A stretch of DNA of 31,542 bases from CAZEVY01 sp964515555 (GCA_964515555.1 CAZEVY010000060.1:1-31542), one strand, 5' to 3'. Positions 1 to 8,350 are shown, numbered from the stretch's first letter. Program-made: numbers and translations. The notes: a model not told the origin generated them from the sequence alone.

Positions 1-497
1 GTGTACGGATTGGCTTCGCCGGGGAACGACTTCGGAAACAGCGACCGGTAGACCGCCTGGCCGCGGACCGCGCCGAGCAGCTCGGCCTCGCGGCCCTTCA
101 TGCCAAGCTCTACAGGGTTGTCGCCGAACATCGGAATCAGCGCCTGTTCCTCGAGCGCGCGCAGCGCGGGATTCGCCCACGTCAGCAGTGGCACGTAAGC
201 GACGTTCACCAAACTCATGCTGCCCCGCGGGTGGACTTCGCCGGTCGCGCCAACGGCGCGCGCCTTGCCGTCGGTGAAGGCGAGCTCCTGTCGATGGCAG
301 CTCGCGCAGGACTGCGTGCCGTTGACCGAGAGCCGCGTGTCGTAGAAGAGATACCTGCCGAGATCGACCTTGGCCGCGCTCATCGGATTATCGGCGGGCA
401 CGGGCGGACGCGGGAACTTAGGTGGCAGTTTCCAGTCGAACTCTGCGCCGAGGGCGACGGCCGCGAGCAGGGCGGGCGCCAGTCGCGGGGCGATCAC
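1..497 (-). CDS. Di-haem cytochrome c peroxidase family protein (partial, C-terminus beyond the left edge)
   Basis: Reading leftwards from a GTG at 497, the frame is open to the edge (165 codons). It shows a short signal-like leader (LAPALLAAVALGAEF), then the family's N-terminal block VDLGRYLFYD at about residues 44-53 and a c-type haem site CASCH at 64-68, followed by RQELAFTDG and a conserved SLVNVAY stretch. These fit the bacterial di-haem peroxidase/MauG-like family, which acts in the periplasm and either reduces peroxide or oxidises a protein or small substrate. The second haem site and the catalytic C-terminal domain lie outside the window, so peroxidase cannot be told from MauG/MbnH-type oxidase. 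The GTG overlaps the TGA of the upstream gene (GTGA), which fixes the start and implies translational coupling. Confidence 0.8.
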   Translation of the reverse strand, partial: MIAPRLAPALLAAVALGAEFDWKLPPKFPRPPVPADNPMSAAKVDLGRYLFYDTRLSVNGTQSCASCHRQELAFTDGKARAVGATGEVHPRGSMSLVNVAYVPLLTWANPALRALEEQALIPMFGDNPVELGMKGREAELLGAVRGQAVYRSLFPKSFPGEANPY

Positions 498-946
498 GGG
501 GTGGCGGCGGCGGGCGGCGGATTCTTGACGATCTTGCCGAACATCTTGCCGCCGTGATCCTGCGCGCCCCAGGTGCCGGCGTACATGCCGTTGTGGATCA
601 GGATGCGGGCGCTGTAGACGCCGCGGCCGCGGATGAGGTAGTTGGAGAGCGTGAGGACGGGCGTGTCGCCGGCCCACAGGACGGGCACCAGGACGGTCGC
701 CTTGAATTCCTTCTTGTTATAGGAAATGCGCGCGTCGAAATTCCACTGGCCGTCCTTGACCTTGGTGACTTTCTCGATCAGGTAGGCGTCCTCGTGGGTC
801 GCCGGCTCGTCGCCGACCGTGAAGAATCCCCGGAGCGTCACGTTGGTCATCGACTCCTGGAACTGCTTCTCGGCGGCGTTCATCTCGACCGTCGCGGCCT
901 GCTGTCCGAAGGCGAGCTGCACAAGCAGGGGCAAGAGCATCGTCAT
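494..946 (-). CDS. Secreted 150-aa protein of unknown function, upstream of the di-haem peroxidase
   Basis: I do not recognise the family. The ATG at 946 is preceded by AAGGAG six bases upstream, a good ribosome binding site. Residues 1-17 (MTMLLPLLVQLAFGQQA) look like a signal peptide with cleavage after GQQA, so the mature protein of about 133 residues should be periplasmic. The body is rich in alternating hydrophobic residues (for example TLRGFFTVGD, NFDARISYN, ATVLVPVLWAG), suggesting a small beta-sheet fold, and it ends in a short Pro/Ala tail. Its stop overlaps the start of the peroxidase gene by four bases, so the two are made together. A partner or maturation role for the haem protein is inference only. 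Confidence 0.8.
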   Translation of the reverse strand: MTMLLPLLVQLAFGQQAATVEMNAAEKQFQESMTNVTLRGFFTVGDEPATHEDAYLIEKVTKVKDGQWNFDARISYNKKEFKATVLVPVLWAGDTPVLTLSNYLIRGRGVYSARILIHNGMYAGTWGAQDHGGKMFGKIVKNPPPAAATP

Positions 947-1036
947 GGGCGACTCCTTATGGACAGGCTAGCACGCCGCCGGTTGACTGCCCGCCCCGCG
1001 CCGTGCGAGGCTACCTTCCGACGGCGCCAGGAGTCC

Positions 1037-2728
1037 ATGCCTCACGAGACCGCATCCCGCACAGCCGCCGACTACGATCGCGCCGCGCGGGACTTTGTCG
1101 ACTCCCACGAGGGCGACGGCGCGGCGCTGGAGCGCCTGAACAAGTACTACGGCCGCTCGTTCAGTGTCGACGACGTGCGCGCCGAGATCTGGCGGCGCGT
1201 GTACGCCTATCGTCAGCGGGCCTCCCGTCAGCCGGCGCGCTACCTGGAGCTTGCCGAGGCGCAGTTGCTTGTCGCGCAGGACGCGGGGTTCGGCAGTTGG
1301 GAGACGTTGATGCAGGCGGCCGCCGCCGGGGCGCCTCCGCAGGGCGCGCCCTATGCGATCGACGGCAAGGAGAACCGCATCGGGCCGAGGCGGCGGCTCA
1401 GCGACGCCGAGTGGGACGAGCTGATCGCCGTCATGAAGGAGCGGGATATTCCCGCGCTCGACGCCAACGGGCTGATGACCGACGCCGTGCTCGCCCGGAT
1501 CGCCGGACTCAACCGCGTCACCCGCCTGAACCTGGGCGGATCGCGCGAGCTCACCGACGACGGGTTGCTGCACCTGGCGCGCATGCCGCAACTGGAGCAC
1601 CTCGACCTGAGCGAGTATCCCGGCGGCAAGCTCACCGATCGCGGACTGGAGGTGCTCGGTCATCTGCCGAATCTGCGGACGTTCGAGATGACCTGGCAGG
1701 CGGGGATATCCGACGCCGGCGCCGCCCACCTGCGGCATTGCGATCGCCTGGAGTCGGTCAACCTGATGGGCTCGCCGACCGGCGACGGCGCCATCGAGGC
1801 GCTCCAGGGGAAGCCGTCGCTGCGGCGATTCAGCAGCGGCCGCCTGGTGACCGAACGGGGACTGCCGATGCTGCACAACTTCCCGGCGCTGAAGAATCCG
1901 CCGGAGGGGAGCGATCCCGCGCACCTGCTGATCGACGGGCCGTTCAGCGATGCAGGCCTGGCCGGGCTGGCGGGACTCGAAGGGGTCGGCGAGCTCGATC
2001 TTTTCTGGCACGTGACCGGCATTACGACGGACGGCTTCGTGCACCTGGCGGGCCTTCCGAATCTCCTCTCGCTCGGCTGCGACGGAAGGCTCAGCGACGA
2101 CGTCGCGATGCGGCACATCGCGGCCATCCCGCGCCTGCGCCGGCTGCGCGCGCAGGAGTCGGTCGCGAGCGACGCGGGATTCGAGGAGCTGAGCCGGTCG
2201 CGGACGCTGGAGTTTTTCTGGGGCCGCGTCTGCCCGAACTTCGGCAGCCGGGGGTTCCTGGCGTTTTCGAGGATGCCGGCGCTCGGAGGACTGGGCATCG
2301 GGTGCGCCAACGTCGGCGACGAGGCGCTGGCGGCGCTGCCGGACTTTCCCGCGCTTCGCGAACTCACGCCGATCGGCTTCACCGACGATGGATTCCGTCA
2401 CGTGGGCCGCTGCCGCCTGGAGCGGCTGACGTGCATGTACTGCCGCGAGACGGGCGACATCGCCACCGGGCACATCGCGGCGCTGGAGCTGAAGTATTAC
2501 TACGCGGGACTGACGAAGATCACCGACCGAAGCCTTACCGTGCTCGGCGGGATGCCGTCGCTCGAGCAGGTCGAGTTGTACGAATGCAACGGGGTGACGG
2601 ACGCGGGCCTTCCGGCGCTGGCGGCGTTGCCACGCCTGCGCGAGGTGCACCTCGATTCCCTGCCGGGCGTGACGCTGGAGGGAACGCGTGTGTTCCCGGC
2701 GCACGTGCGCGTCTATTATTCGACGTGA
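1037..2728 (+). CDS. Leucine-rich-repeat protein with helical N-terminal region
   Basis: 563 residues from the ATG at 1037, which has AGGAG just upstream (spacing 3, short). The frame is open back to 422, but that stretch overlaps two supported minus-strand genes and has no family signal, so it is excluded. Residues 1-100 are helical and rich in Arg/Ala/Glu (YDRAARDFVDSHEGD ... GFGSWETLMQAA), a block I know in front of ankyrin or LRR arrays in acidobacterial proteins. Residues about 150-563 are about a dozen repeats of 23-27 residues with the pattern LxxLxL..(L/I)TDxGLxxLxxLP (LTDDGLLHLARMP, LTDRGLEVLGHLP, VTDAGLPALAALP), the ribonuclease-inhibitor-like type. There is no signal peptide or membrane segment, so it is probably a cytoplasmic protein-binding scaffold. 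It is transcribed divergently from the gene at 494-946 and ends four bases from the convergent amidohydrolase gene. Confidence 0.85.
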   Translation: MPHETASRTAADYDRAARDFVDSHEGDGAALERLNKYYGRSFSVDDVRAEIWRRVYAYRQRASRQPARYLELAEAQLLVAQDAGFGSWETLMQAAAAGAPPQGAPYAIDGKENRIGPRRRLSDAEWDELIAVMKERDIPALDANGLMTDAVLARIAGLNRVTRLNLGGSRELTDDGLLHLARMPQLEHLDLSEYPGGKLTDRGLEVLGHLPNLRTFEMTWQAGISDAGAAHLRHCDRLESVNLMGSPTGDGAIEALQGKPSLRRFSSGRLVTERGLPMLHNFPALKNPPEGSDPAHLLIDGPFSDAGLAGLAGLEGVGELDLFWHVTGITTDGFVHLAGLPNLLSLGCDGRLSDDVAMRHIAAIPRLRRLRAQESVASDAGFEELSRSRTLEFFWGRVCPNFGSRGFLAFSRMPALGGLGIGCANVGDEALAALPDFPALRELTPIGFTDDGFRHVGRCRLERLTCMYCRETGDIATGHIAALELKYYYAGLTKITDRSLTVLGGMPSLEQVELYECNGVTDAGLPALAALPRLREVHLDSLPGVTLEGTRVFPAHVRVYYST

Positions 2729-2732
2729 CGCG

Positions 2733-3974
2733 TTATCGCGACGTCGGCCGCCGACGATAGGGGAAGCTCTTCCAGTCGCCCGCCGCGCGGCCATTCAGAT
2801 CCCACACGACATTGCCCGCGCGCAGGGTCATCTCGCAGGCCAGCATGCGATCGCCGTGAAGGCGCGCGCCGGCCGAGTCGAGTAGCCCGAACGATCCGCG
2901 ATCGAGCCGCAGTACGGAGATGTCGGCTTCGGCGCCCACGTCGAGATGGCCGAGTTGCGGGCGCTTGATCTGCCGGGCGGGGTTGGAGGTCGACATGCGC
3001 ACTACCTCGTCGAGCGGCGCGCCGAGGGCCAGGATTTTCGACATGCACTGCAGCATGTCCTTCATACCGGCGTTGATGCTGCGGCGGTGAATATCGGTCG
3101 AGATGGAATCGGGATAGAACTTCGTCGCCGTGAGCGGCGCCGCGACGTACCAGTAGAAGCTCGCCTGCCCGAAGCCGACGTCGAAGAAGATGCCGCGCTG
3201 GCGGCCGGCCTCCATGGCGGGGTTGACCTTGCCGCGCAGTAGCTCGTCGCGATGCCCGGAGTAGCAGTGCGTGTAGATGTCGCCGGGACGCAGCTTGTCG
3301 CGCAGCAGGACGTCGAGCGTGCGCTGGTCGGTGACCTGGCCGAAGTCGACCATCACGGGCATGCCGGCGAGGTTGCCGGCCTTGACGGAGTTGTCGATCG
3401 AGGCCCAGCCGGGGCCGGCGTAGTGGGCGCTCTTGAAGCCGACCACGACGTCGGCGTGGGCCTTGGCGACCTTGGCCGTCGCCTCGGCGTCAAAGTTCGC
3501 GGGATCGTTCTCCGAAGTCGCCATGCCCATCCCGTCGCCGGCGATATTGAGCATGGCGAGCACGCGGGTGGCGGCGCGATTGATGACGTGCTGGCGGAAA
3601 TCGGGAAACGTACGATAGCCGGAGCTGCCGGCGTCGACCAGCGTGGTGACGCCGGATCGGAAGGAGACGATGTCGGCCAGCACGCTGTTGTCCTGCCGCG
3701 CCTGGGCGCGCAGGGGCGTGCCGGTGTAAACGTGCGCGTGGATGTCGATGAGACCGGGCGTCACGTAGAGTCCGGCGACATCGGCGACCACCTTGGCCTG
3801 CGCCGCGGGAATGCTTTCGGCGACGCGGGCGATCTTGCCGCCGGCGACGGCCACGTCCATGGGCTTGTTGATGGAGTTCTTCGGGTCGATGACGTGGCCA
3901 CCCTTGAGAAGCAGGTCGTAGGCGGGCTGCGCCGGGAGCGCGGCGGCGGCTGCGAGGAGCAGTAGAGGACGCAT
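2733..3974 (-). CDS. Secreted metal-dependent amidohydrolase/deacetylase
   Basis: 413 residues. The ATG at 3974 has AGGAGG six bases upstream; the longer frame to 4715 overlaps the next gene and is rejected. Residues 1-17 form a signal peptide (MRPLLLLAAAAALPAQP). The rest is an amidohydrolase-superfamily TIM barrel: beta-strand 1 metal site DIHAH (His79, His81), a candidate carboxylated Lys181 in VVGFKSAHY, His236 in YTHCYSG, and Asp294 in ISTDIH. The order and THCYSG block best match the amidohydrolase/deacetylase group related to dihydroorotases (the PRK09237 type). The position that usually supplies a His after the lysine (VMVHxG) reads VMVDFGQ here, so metal geometry may differ. The substrate is unknown; N-acyl amino acids or cyclic amides are possible. 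A dispersed repeat lies between it and the upstream gene. Confidence 0.85.
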   Translation of the reverse strand: MRPLLLLAAAAALPAQPAYDLLLKGGHVIDPKNSINKPMDVAVAGGKIARVAESIPAAQAKVVADVAGLYVTPGLIDIHAHVYTGTPLRAQARQDNSVLADIVSFRSGVTTLVDAGSSGYRTFPDFRQHVINRAATRVLAMLNIAGDGMGMATSENDPANFDAEATAKVAKAHADVVVGFKSAHYAGPGWASIDNSVKAGNLAGMPVMVDFGQVTDQRTLDVLLRDKLRPGDIYTHCYSGHRDELLRGKVNPAMEAGRQRGIFFDVGFGQASFYWYVAAPLTATKFYPDSISTDIHRRSINAGMKDMLQCMSKILALGAPLDEVVRMSTSNPARQIKRPQLGHLDVGAEADISVLRLDRGSFGLLDSAGARLHGDRMLACEMTLRAGNVVWDLNGRAAGDWKSFPYRRRPTSR

Positions 3975-4009
3975 CGAGGGCCTCCTTTGAAATGCCTGTA
4001 CTTTGCCGA

Positions 4010-4035
4010 CCGCTCGCTGACGCTCGCGGCTCCGT
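4010..4035 (+). repeat. Dispersed intergenic repeat of the acidobacterial 'PLADARGSV' type
   Basis: In the 89-base gap between two minus-strand genes lies CCGCTCGCTGACGCTCGCGG followed by CTCCGT. Its ends are complementary (CCGC...GCGG), and CGCTCGCTGA/CGCTCGCGG form a near-tandem doublet. One translation of it is PLADARGSV, a peptide that recurs as spurious short ORFs across many acidobacterial genomes from memory. That marks it as a mobile or REP-like intergenic element and not coding sequence. It occurs only once in this window, so dispersal cannot be shown here. Confidence 0.55.
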
Positions 4036-4063
4036 AACTTGCCTTCGGACTTCGCCACGCTGT

Positions 4064-6454
4064 TTAGAACTGCACGGCGCGGATGGCGAGCGGCTCCGAG
4101 TCCGAGGCGCGGGAGAGCGTCGCGGTGCAGCGGGTGCGGCTCATCCAGTCGATGTAGCGAAGCGTGATCGTACCACTTTTCGCGAGGCTCATCTCGCAGA
4201 AGCCGTTGTTGCCCATGTCCTGGCGCACCTTGGTCGATTCCGGGAAGCGCGCCTGCGTCTCGACGAAGCGGACCGGCGCGGGGCACGTCCGTCCGGCGCG
4301 CTGACGGCCGTAGGGATAGCCGCCGTGGCCGATGCAGGTCCCGATGAATGGCGTCTTCGGACTCCGATCGAACAGGCCGCAGTAATGAGTGTTGCCCCAG
4401 AACCACAGGTCGATCAGGCCGTTGTTGGCGCTGTCGACGAAATCGGCGGTGAGCAGATCGGTGAGGCCGTCTTCGCCGTATTCGTAGGGGTGGTCGGCGG
4501 TGAGGAGGATGTTGATGCGCCCCTCGGCGCGCCCCCGCGAGAGCTTGCCGCGCACCCACTCGAGCTGACGCGCGCCGGCGACGCGCCCATGCTCGCCATA
4601 GGCGGTGTCGGCGCCGACGATCTGAAAGGGCCCCGTCGCCAGGCTGAAGTAGCTGCCCTCCTGCGCCTGGTTGGAGTGCTCGGCGCGTTTCCTGTCGAGG
4701 AAGTCGAAGTACCACTTTCCGCCGGAGTACATTTCGTGGTTGCTGTTGAGCATGAACAGCGCGGTCGAATCGAGAATCGGCTCCAGCGGGCCGATGAAGT
4801 TGTCGCGAAACTCCGAGGAGCGGCCGGCGTAATAGACATCGCCGCAGTGGATGGCGCAGGGATAGCGGCGCTCGCGAAACTGCTTGGCGATGTAGCGCGA
4901 GTGGTAGAGCCCGGTGCCGAAGTCGCTGAACATGGCGATCGGGAGCGGGCTGTCGCCGCCCGGCTCCGGAAGGCGGTACTCGAAGGTGGGGCCGCCGGGG
5001 GCGGGCTCGCGGAACGGCGTCTTATCGTCCGGCAGGATCGCCGGAAGGGCCGCGAAGGCGATCCATCCGAACAGGTCGCCGATGGTCTCGAACTGGTGGT
5101 TGTTCGGGTCGATGGGAATCTCCCTGGGATCGTAGCCGGGGAACGTGAAGCCTTCCGGGAGGCTGCGTCCGAGGCCTTCGAACGACAGGGCGCGCGTGGG
5201 CGCCATGGCCCGCGGATCGGTTAGCGCCGAACGGACCTGAGCCAGCCCATGACGGAATTCCTGTTCCGTCATCTTGGCGTCCATGCGCGACCGCAGCCGC
5301 GCCATCAGCTCATCGGGGTTGGTCTCGAGCAGGTTCTCGAGCACGGCGAGCGACTCCTCGTTGAGCGGCGGCAGGTCGCCTTCCGCGGCGGCGGCCGGCG
5401 CAACCAGCCCCATCGCCCGATACAGCCGGGCCTCGGGCGCCCGCGCGCTCGGCGGATTCAGCGAAACGTGCAGCTTCTCCAGCACGCTGTGAATATTGCA
5501 GGCGAGAGCATGCTCGGCATGGGGGTCGGGATCGGTCTCGCCGGCGAAGTGCAGGCCGACGACGACGTCGGCGAGATCGGCGTCGTCCATCAGCCAGAAG
5601 CTTCCGGAGTCGCCGCCCTTGCTGATTTCGCCGCCCTCGGCCAGCTTCTCCGGGTTCGGCCCGATCTCGAAGCCGCCGATCTGCTGGTCGGCGAAGCCCA
5701 GTCCGTAATTCAGCTTGACGACCACGCCGACGCGCCGCACAACGCCGTGCGTGACACCGGTGGTCCGCCCCGACTTGACGACGCGGTCGCCGAGGTTGAC
5801 CTTGCCGATGCGCTTCGGCGCCACGTTCAGCTCCAGGACCTCCGGATCGAGGCTGCGGCCCTCGATGGTAGCGAGCGCACAGTCGCCCGCGAGCCCGAGG
5901 TGGCTGCGCAGGAGCTTGCCGACGCGCGCCTCCACCGTGCTGCCGCCGTCAAAAGGGCCGGGCTGGAGGATCTCGCCGCCGATGTCGGCCTTCGGTCCGT
6001 GGAGGACATGCCAGTTGCTGAGGATGAGAGGCTCGCCCGTGTCGCGGTCGAACACGAAGCCGCCGATGGTTCCGGCGCTGCCGTGCACGAAGCCGACGCT
6101 GGCGCCGGGACGCAGCGGGTCGAGGCGCGACCGGCGGGCCTGACGCGGGGTGGCCGCCTCGGTCTCGGCGAGCAGAGTGACGCCGGTCTTGTAGGATCGC
6201 TGGATGACGTCGACGGGGATATCGACTCCGTCATCGTCGATGGACCCGGGGAGCAGCTCGAGGCCTTCGGCGGCGAGCGCTTCGGGGGCGCGCTTCTCTT
6301 CGACGGTGAACTGGATGCAAAGCTCGTCGGTGGGCTTGCCGTCGCGCAGCCGATAGCCGACGCCGACCGATGTGACGCCCTTTCTATCGAGAAACTGCTG
6401 TGCTTTCCGGCGAAGGACGCCGACGTATTTTTCTTCATTCGGGTGCTTTTGCAT
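4064..6454 (-). CDS. Trypsin-like serine peptidase fused to a purple-acid-phosphatase-like metallophosphoesterase
   Basis: 796 residues. I place the start at the ATG at 6454, not the GTG at 6463, because GAGGTG sits six bases before the ATG. There is no signal peptide, so it is probably cytoplasmic. Residues about 110-330 are a chymotrypsin-fold peptidase with a full candidate triad: His149 (LILSNWHVL), Asp191 (GDCALATI) and Ser283 (KGGDSGSFW). Residues about 360-500 are a helical and proline-rich linker. Residues 505-770 are a calcineurin-type phosphoesterase with purple-acid-phosphatase-like signatures: DFG (511-513), GDVYY (538-542), SNHE (571-574), His655 in TADHPYEY, and GNTH (687-690, where the first His of GHxH is Asn). 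The N-terminal 100 residues (VTSVGVGYRLRDGK) resemble the lead-in of NAL1-like bacterial peptidases. The physiological substrate is unknown. The fusion is continuous with no frameshift signature. Confidence 0.85.
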   Translation of the reverse strand: MQKHPNEEKYVGVLRRKAQQFLDRKGVTSVGVGYRLRDGKPTDELCIQFTVEEKRAPEALAAEGLELLPGSIDDDGVDIPVDVIQRSYKTGVTLLAETEAATPRQARRSRLDPLRPGASVGFVHGSAGTIGGFVFDRDTGEPLILSNWHVLHGPKADIGGEILQPGPFDGGSTVEARVGKLLRSHLGLAGDCALATIEGRSLDPEVLELNVAPKRIGKVNLGDRVVKSGRTTGVTHGVVRRVGVVVKLNYGLGFADQQIGGFEIGPNPEKLAEGGEISKGGDSGSFWLMDDADLADVVVGLHFAGETDPDPHAEHALACNIHSVLEKLHVSLNPPSARAPEARLYRAMGLVAPAAAAEGDLPPLNEESLAVLENLLETNPDELMARLRSRMDAKMTEQEFRHGLAQVRSALTDPRAMAPTRALSFEGLGRSLPEGFTFPGYDPREIPIDPNNHQFETIGDLFGWIAFAALPAILPDDKTPFREPAPGGPTFEYRLPEPGGDSPLPIAMFSDFGTGLYHSRYIAKQFRERRYPCAIHCGDVYYAGRSSEFRDNFIGPLEPILDSTALFMLNSNHEMYSGGKWYFDFLDRKRAEHSNQAQEGSYFSLATGPFQIVGADTAYGEHGRVAGARQLEWVRGKLSRGRAEGRINILLTADHPYEYGEDGLTDLLTADFVDSANNGLIDLWFWGNTHYCGLFDRSPKTPFIGTCIGHGGYPYGRQRAGRTCPAPVRFVETQARFPESTKVRQDMGNNGFCEMSLAKSGTITLRYIDWMSRTRCTATLSRASDSEPLAIRAVQF

Positions 6455-6474
6455 AAGAACCACCTCAGGCTCAC

Positions 6475-6505
6475 ATCATATCTCGGCGGGCGGGAGGGAA
6501 GTCGA
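6475..6505 (-). promoter_or_regulatory. Candidate promoter of the peptidase-phosphoesterase gene
   Basis: On the minus strand TATGAT (6480-6475) matches five of six bases of a sigma-70 -10 box. TCGACT 19 bases upstream matches TTGACA at four positions, with a longer spacer than ideal. Transcription would begin near 6468, just before the GAGGTG ribosome binding site. The element lies in the 151-base divergent region shared with the histidine kinase gene. Confidence 0.3.
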
Positions 6506-6605
6506 TCGGCGGGAAGGGCGGTCGCGCTCCGAGGGAGGTCGCGGGGAGCCGGAGGAGTGGCCACCCCCCTAAAGCCTCACCCCCCTCGGCACGATATAGG
6601 AGGAG

Positions 6606-8273
6606 GTGCCCTCAGGAAAAACACCTAGCGTCCTGGCCGAAGCCGCCGATGTCCTTAGCGACCAGCTAAAGACTTACCTGAGAAAGCTGGCGATGGCCTT
6701 GCGGCCCCGGGTGGAGCCGCTCGAGCGGCAGTTTCTCAGCCGGCTCGCGCGGCTGGGCTACACTCCGCCACAAAGCATTGCTCTGGCACGACTTACGCCT
6801 GGAGCGGCGGCGAAACTCCTGTCGCGTGGGCGAGGCTTAGGCGAGTTCCTGGAGGAAGTCGCCTACAACGGCCGGCGGCTGGCTAAGCTGCACCTGGCGC
6901 CTTCGGGCATCACCGCCGCGCTCTCGGAATACGACCAATTGCTGGCACCTCTCTTCCGGGATCACGGTCCGGAGGACATGGGCAACTTCCTGTGGGCGCG
7001 GCAACAGCTCCAGTTCTGCGTCGTATTGACGCTGAACAACGCCTATTACGAGGTCCGGGAGCGGGAGACCGAGGCGTTCTACGAAATGTTCCGGGCCGAG
7101 CTGGAATCCGCCAGCCTCGACGAGCTGCTCTCGCGCTTCCTGATGATTCTGCGGGAGTTCTGTCAGTCCGACGGGGCCGTGCTGGCGCTCTCCAGCCGCG
7201 GCGAGAGCGACTGGACCAAGCTGGTGAGGATCGAGGGGAACGGCGCGGCGCGCGTGACCAACTCCGATGGAATCGCCGGAGCGATATGGGGGCGGGACGG
7301 CCTGTCGCGGCCGCGGTGCATGAGCGGCGGGCGCTCCCGGCAACTGCTGGTTGACGGACAGTGGCCGGGGCGGTACGCGTCGGTCTGGTCGGCGCCGATG
7401 CGGTCGGGCGGTCATATCGCGGGGGTGCTGCAGTTTGGGTTCGAGCGCCGGTACGAATGGCTGCCCCGCGAGCAGGAGCTGCTGACGGCGGCGGCGGAGC
7501 GGTGCCTTCGCGCGGCCGAGAAGGCCTGGCTGGTGGAGCACCTGGCCGTGCGGCAGGAGCAGATCCGGGAGCTGGCCGAGAGGATGATGCTGGTGGAGGA
7601 GCGGGAACGAAGGCGCGTGAGCCGCGAACTGCACGATCAGACCGGTCAGGACATGCTCTGCATGCGGCTGAAGCTGGAGCTTCTGGAGCAGGCGCTGCCG
7701 CCGGGCGATTCGCGGCACCGCATCGCCGAAGTACGCGACCTGTGCGAGCGGACGATCGTCGAGGTGCGCCGCCTGATCGGGGCGCTGAGTCCGGCGGTAC
7801 TGGAGCAGTTGGGACTGGCGCCGGCGCTGCGGCAGCTGGTTCACCGGATGCGGGAGATGTACCCGTGCCGGGTCCGGTTGCAAGCCGGCAGGCTGGGCAA
7901 GATCCCGAAGAATATGGAAATGATCGTATATCGCCTGGTGCAGGAATGTACGAGTAACATAGTGAAGCATTCTCGGGCGAACCATGTAAACATCTGCGTC
8001 AGTTCAGCCGATGGTTTACTGAGACTGTATGTCGAGGACGACGGGGTTGGGTTCGCTGTCGAAGATGCGCTTAACCGTCGGGATGCGTTTGGTTTAGCCG
8101 GAATCCGGGAGCGCGTGGCGTTGCTCGGGGGCAGGCTGGAGATTCACAGCCGGCCGAGGGCCGGCCTGGGAAGACAGAGGAAAGCCGGCAAGGCAGGCAC
8201 CCGCGTCCATGTGGAGCTGCCGATCCGGCCCGAAAGTCCGCAGACGGCGATGGCGGGCAGCGTTTCGGCGTAA
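6606..8273 (+). CDS. Sensor histidine kinase (HisKA_3 type) with possible globin-like and GAF sensor domains
   Basis: 555 residues from a GTG at 6606. AGGAGG at 6598-6603 is only two bases away, which is unusually close; the next in-frame start is the ATG at 6693, so the start is uncertain. Residues about 20-160 are all-helical with a His at 96 in RRLAKLHLAPSGITAAL, followed by a Tyr-containing helix, resembling the F-helix region of globin-coupled sensors (moderate guess). Residues about 170-305 look like a GAF domain. A coiled segment leads to the HisKA_3 box EERERRRVSRELHDQTGQD with phospho-acceptor His343. The HATPase domain follows: N box around 446-455, EDDGVGF at 477-483, and GLAGIRERV. 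There is no membrane segment, so it is a soluble sensor. The response regulator gene starts 77 bases downstream, so they form a pair. Confidence 0.9.
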   Translation: MPSGKTPSVLAEAADVLSDQLKTYLRKLAMALRPRVEPLERQFLSRLARLGYTPPQSIALARLTPGAAAKLLSRGRGLGEFLEEVAYNGRRLAKLHLAPSGITAALSEYDQLLAPLFRDHGPEDMGNFLWARQQLQFCVVLTLNNAYYEVRERETEAFYEMFRAELESASLDELLSRFLMILREFCQSDGAVLALSSRGESDWTKLVRIEGNGAARVTNSDGIAGAIWGRDGLSRPRCMSGGRSRQLLVDGQWPGRYASVWSAPMRSGGHIAGVLQFGFERRYEWLPREQELLTAAAERCLRAAEKAWLVEHLAVRQEQIRELAERMMLVEERERRRVSRELHDQTGQDMLCMRLKLELLEQALPPGDSRHRIAEVRDLCERTIVEVRRLIGALSPAVLEQLGLAPALRQLVHRMREMYPCRVRLQAGRLGKIPKNMEMIVYRLVQECTSNIVKHSRANHVNICVSSADGLLRLYVEDDGVGFAVEDALNRRDAFGLAGIRERVALLGGRLEIHSRPRAGLGRQRKAGKAGTRVHVELPIRPESPQTAMAGSVSA

Positions 8274-8350
8274 CCGCCCGGATCGGGCAGAACAAGACTG
8301 CGGCCGCGAGGTCGCGCACGAGCAAGGAGTCCGAAGTATCGGAAAGCCCT

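Noticed and set aside
983..1015. TTGACT at 983 as the -35 of an LRR gene promoter
   Set aside because: No -10-like hexamer occurs at 16-19 bases; the nearest is over 20 bases away.
422..1036. N-terminal extension of the LRR frame
   Set aside because: It overlaps the minus-strand secreted protein and the start of the peroxidase; the ATG at 1037 begins the family-like region.
968..2794. A 608-residue minus-strand frame opposite the LRR gene
   Set aside because: It mirrors the LRR gene, has Arg/Pro/Gln-rich composition and no family motif. It is a high-GC shadow.
3975..4715. Upstream extension of the first amidohydrolase frame
   Set aside because: It overlaps the phosphoesterase domain in another frame; the ATG at 3974 has a strong ribosome binding site and a signal peptide.
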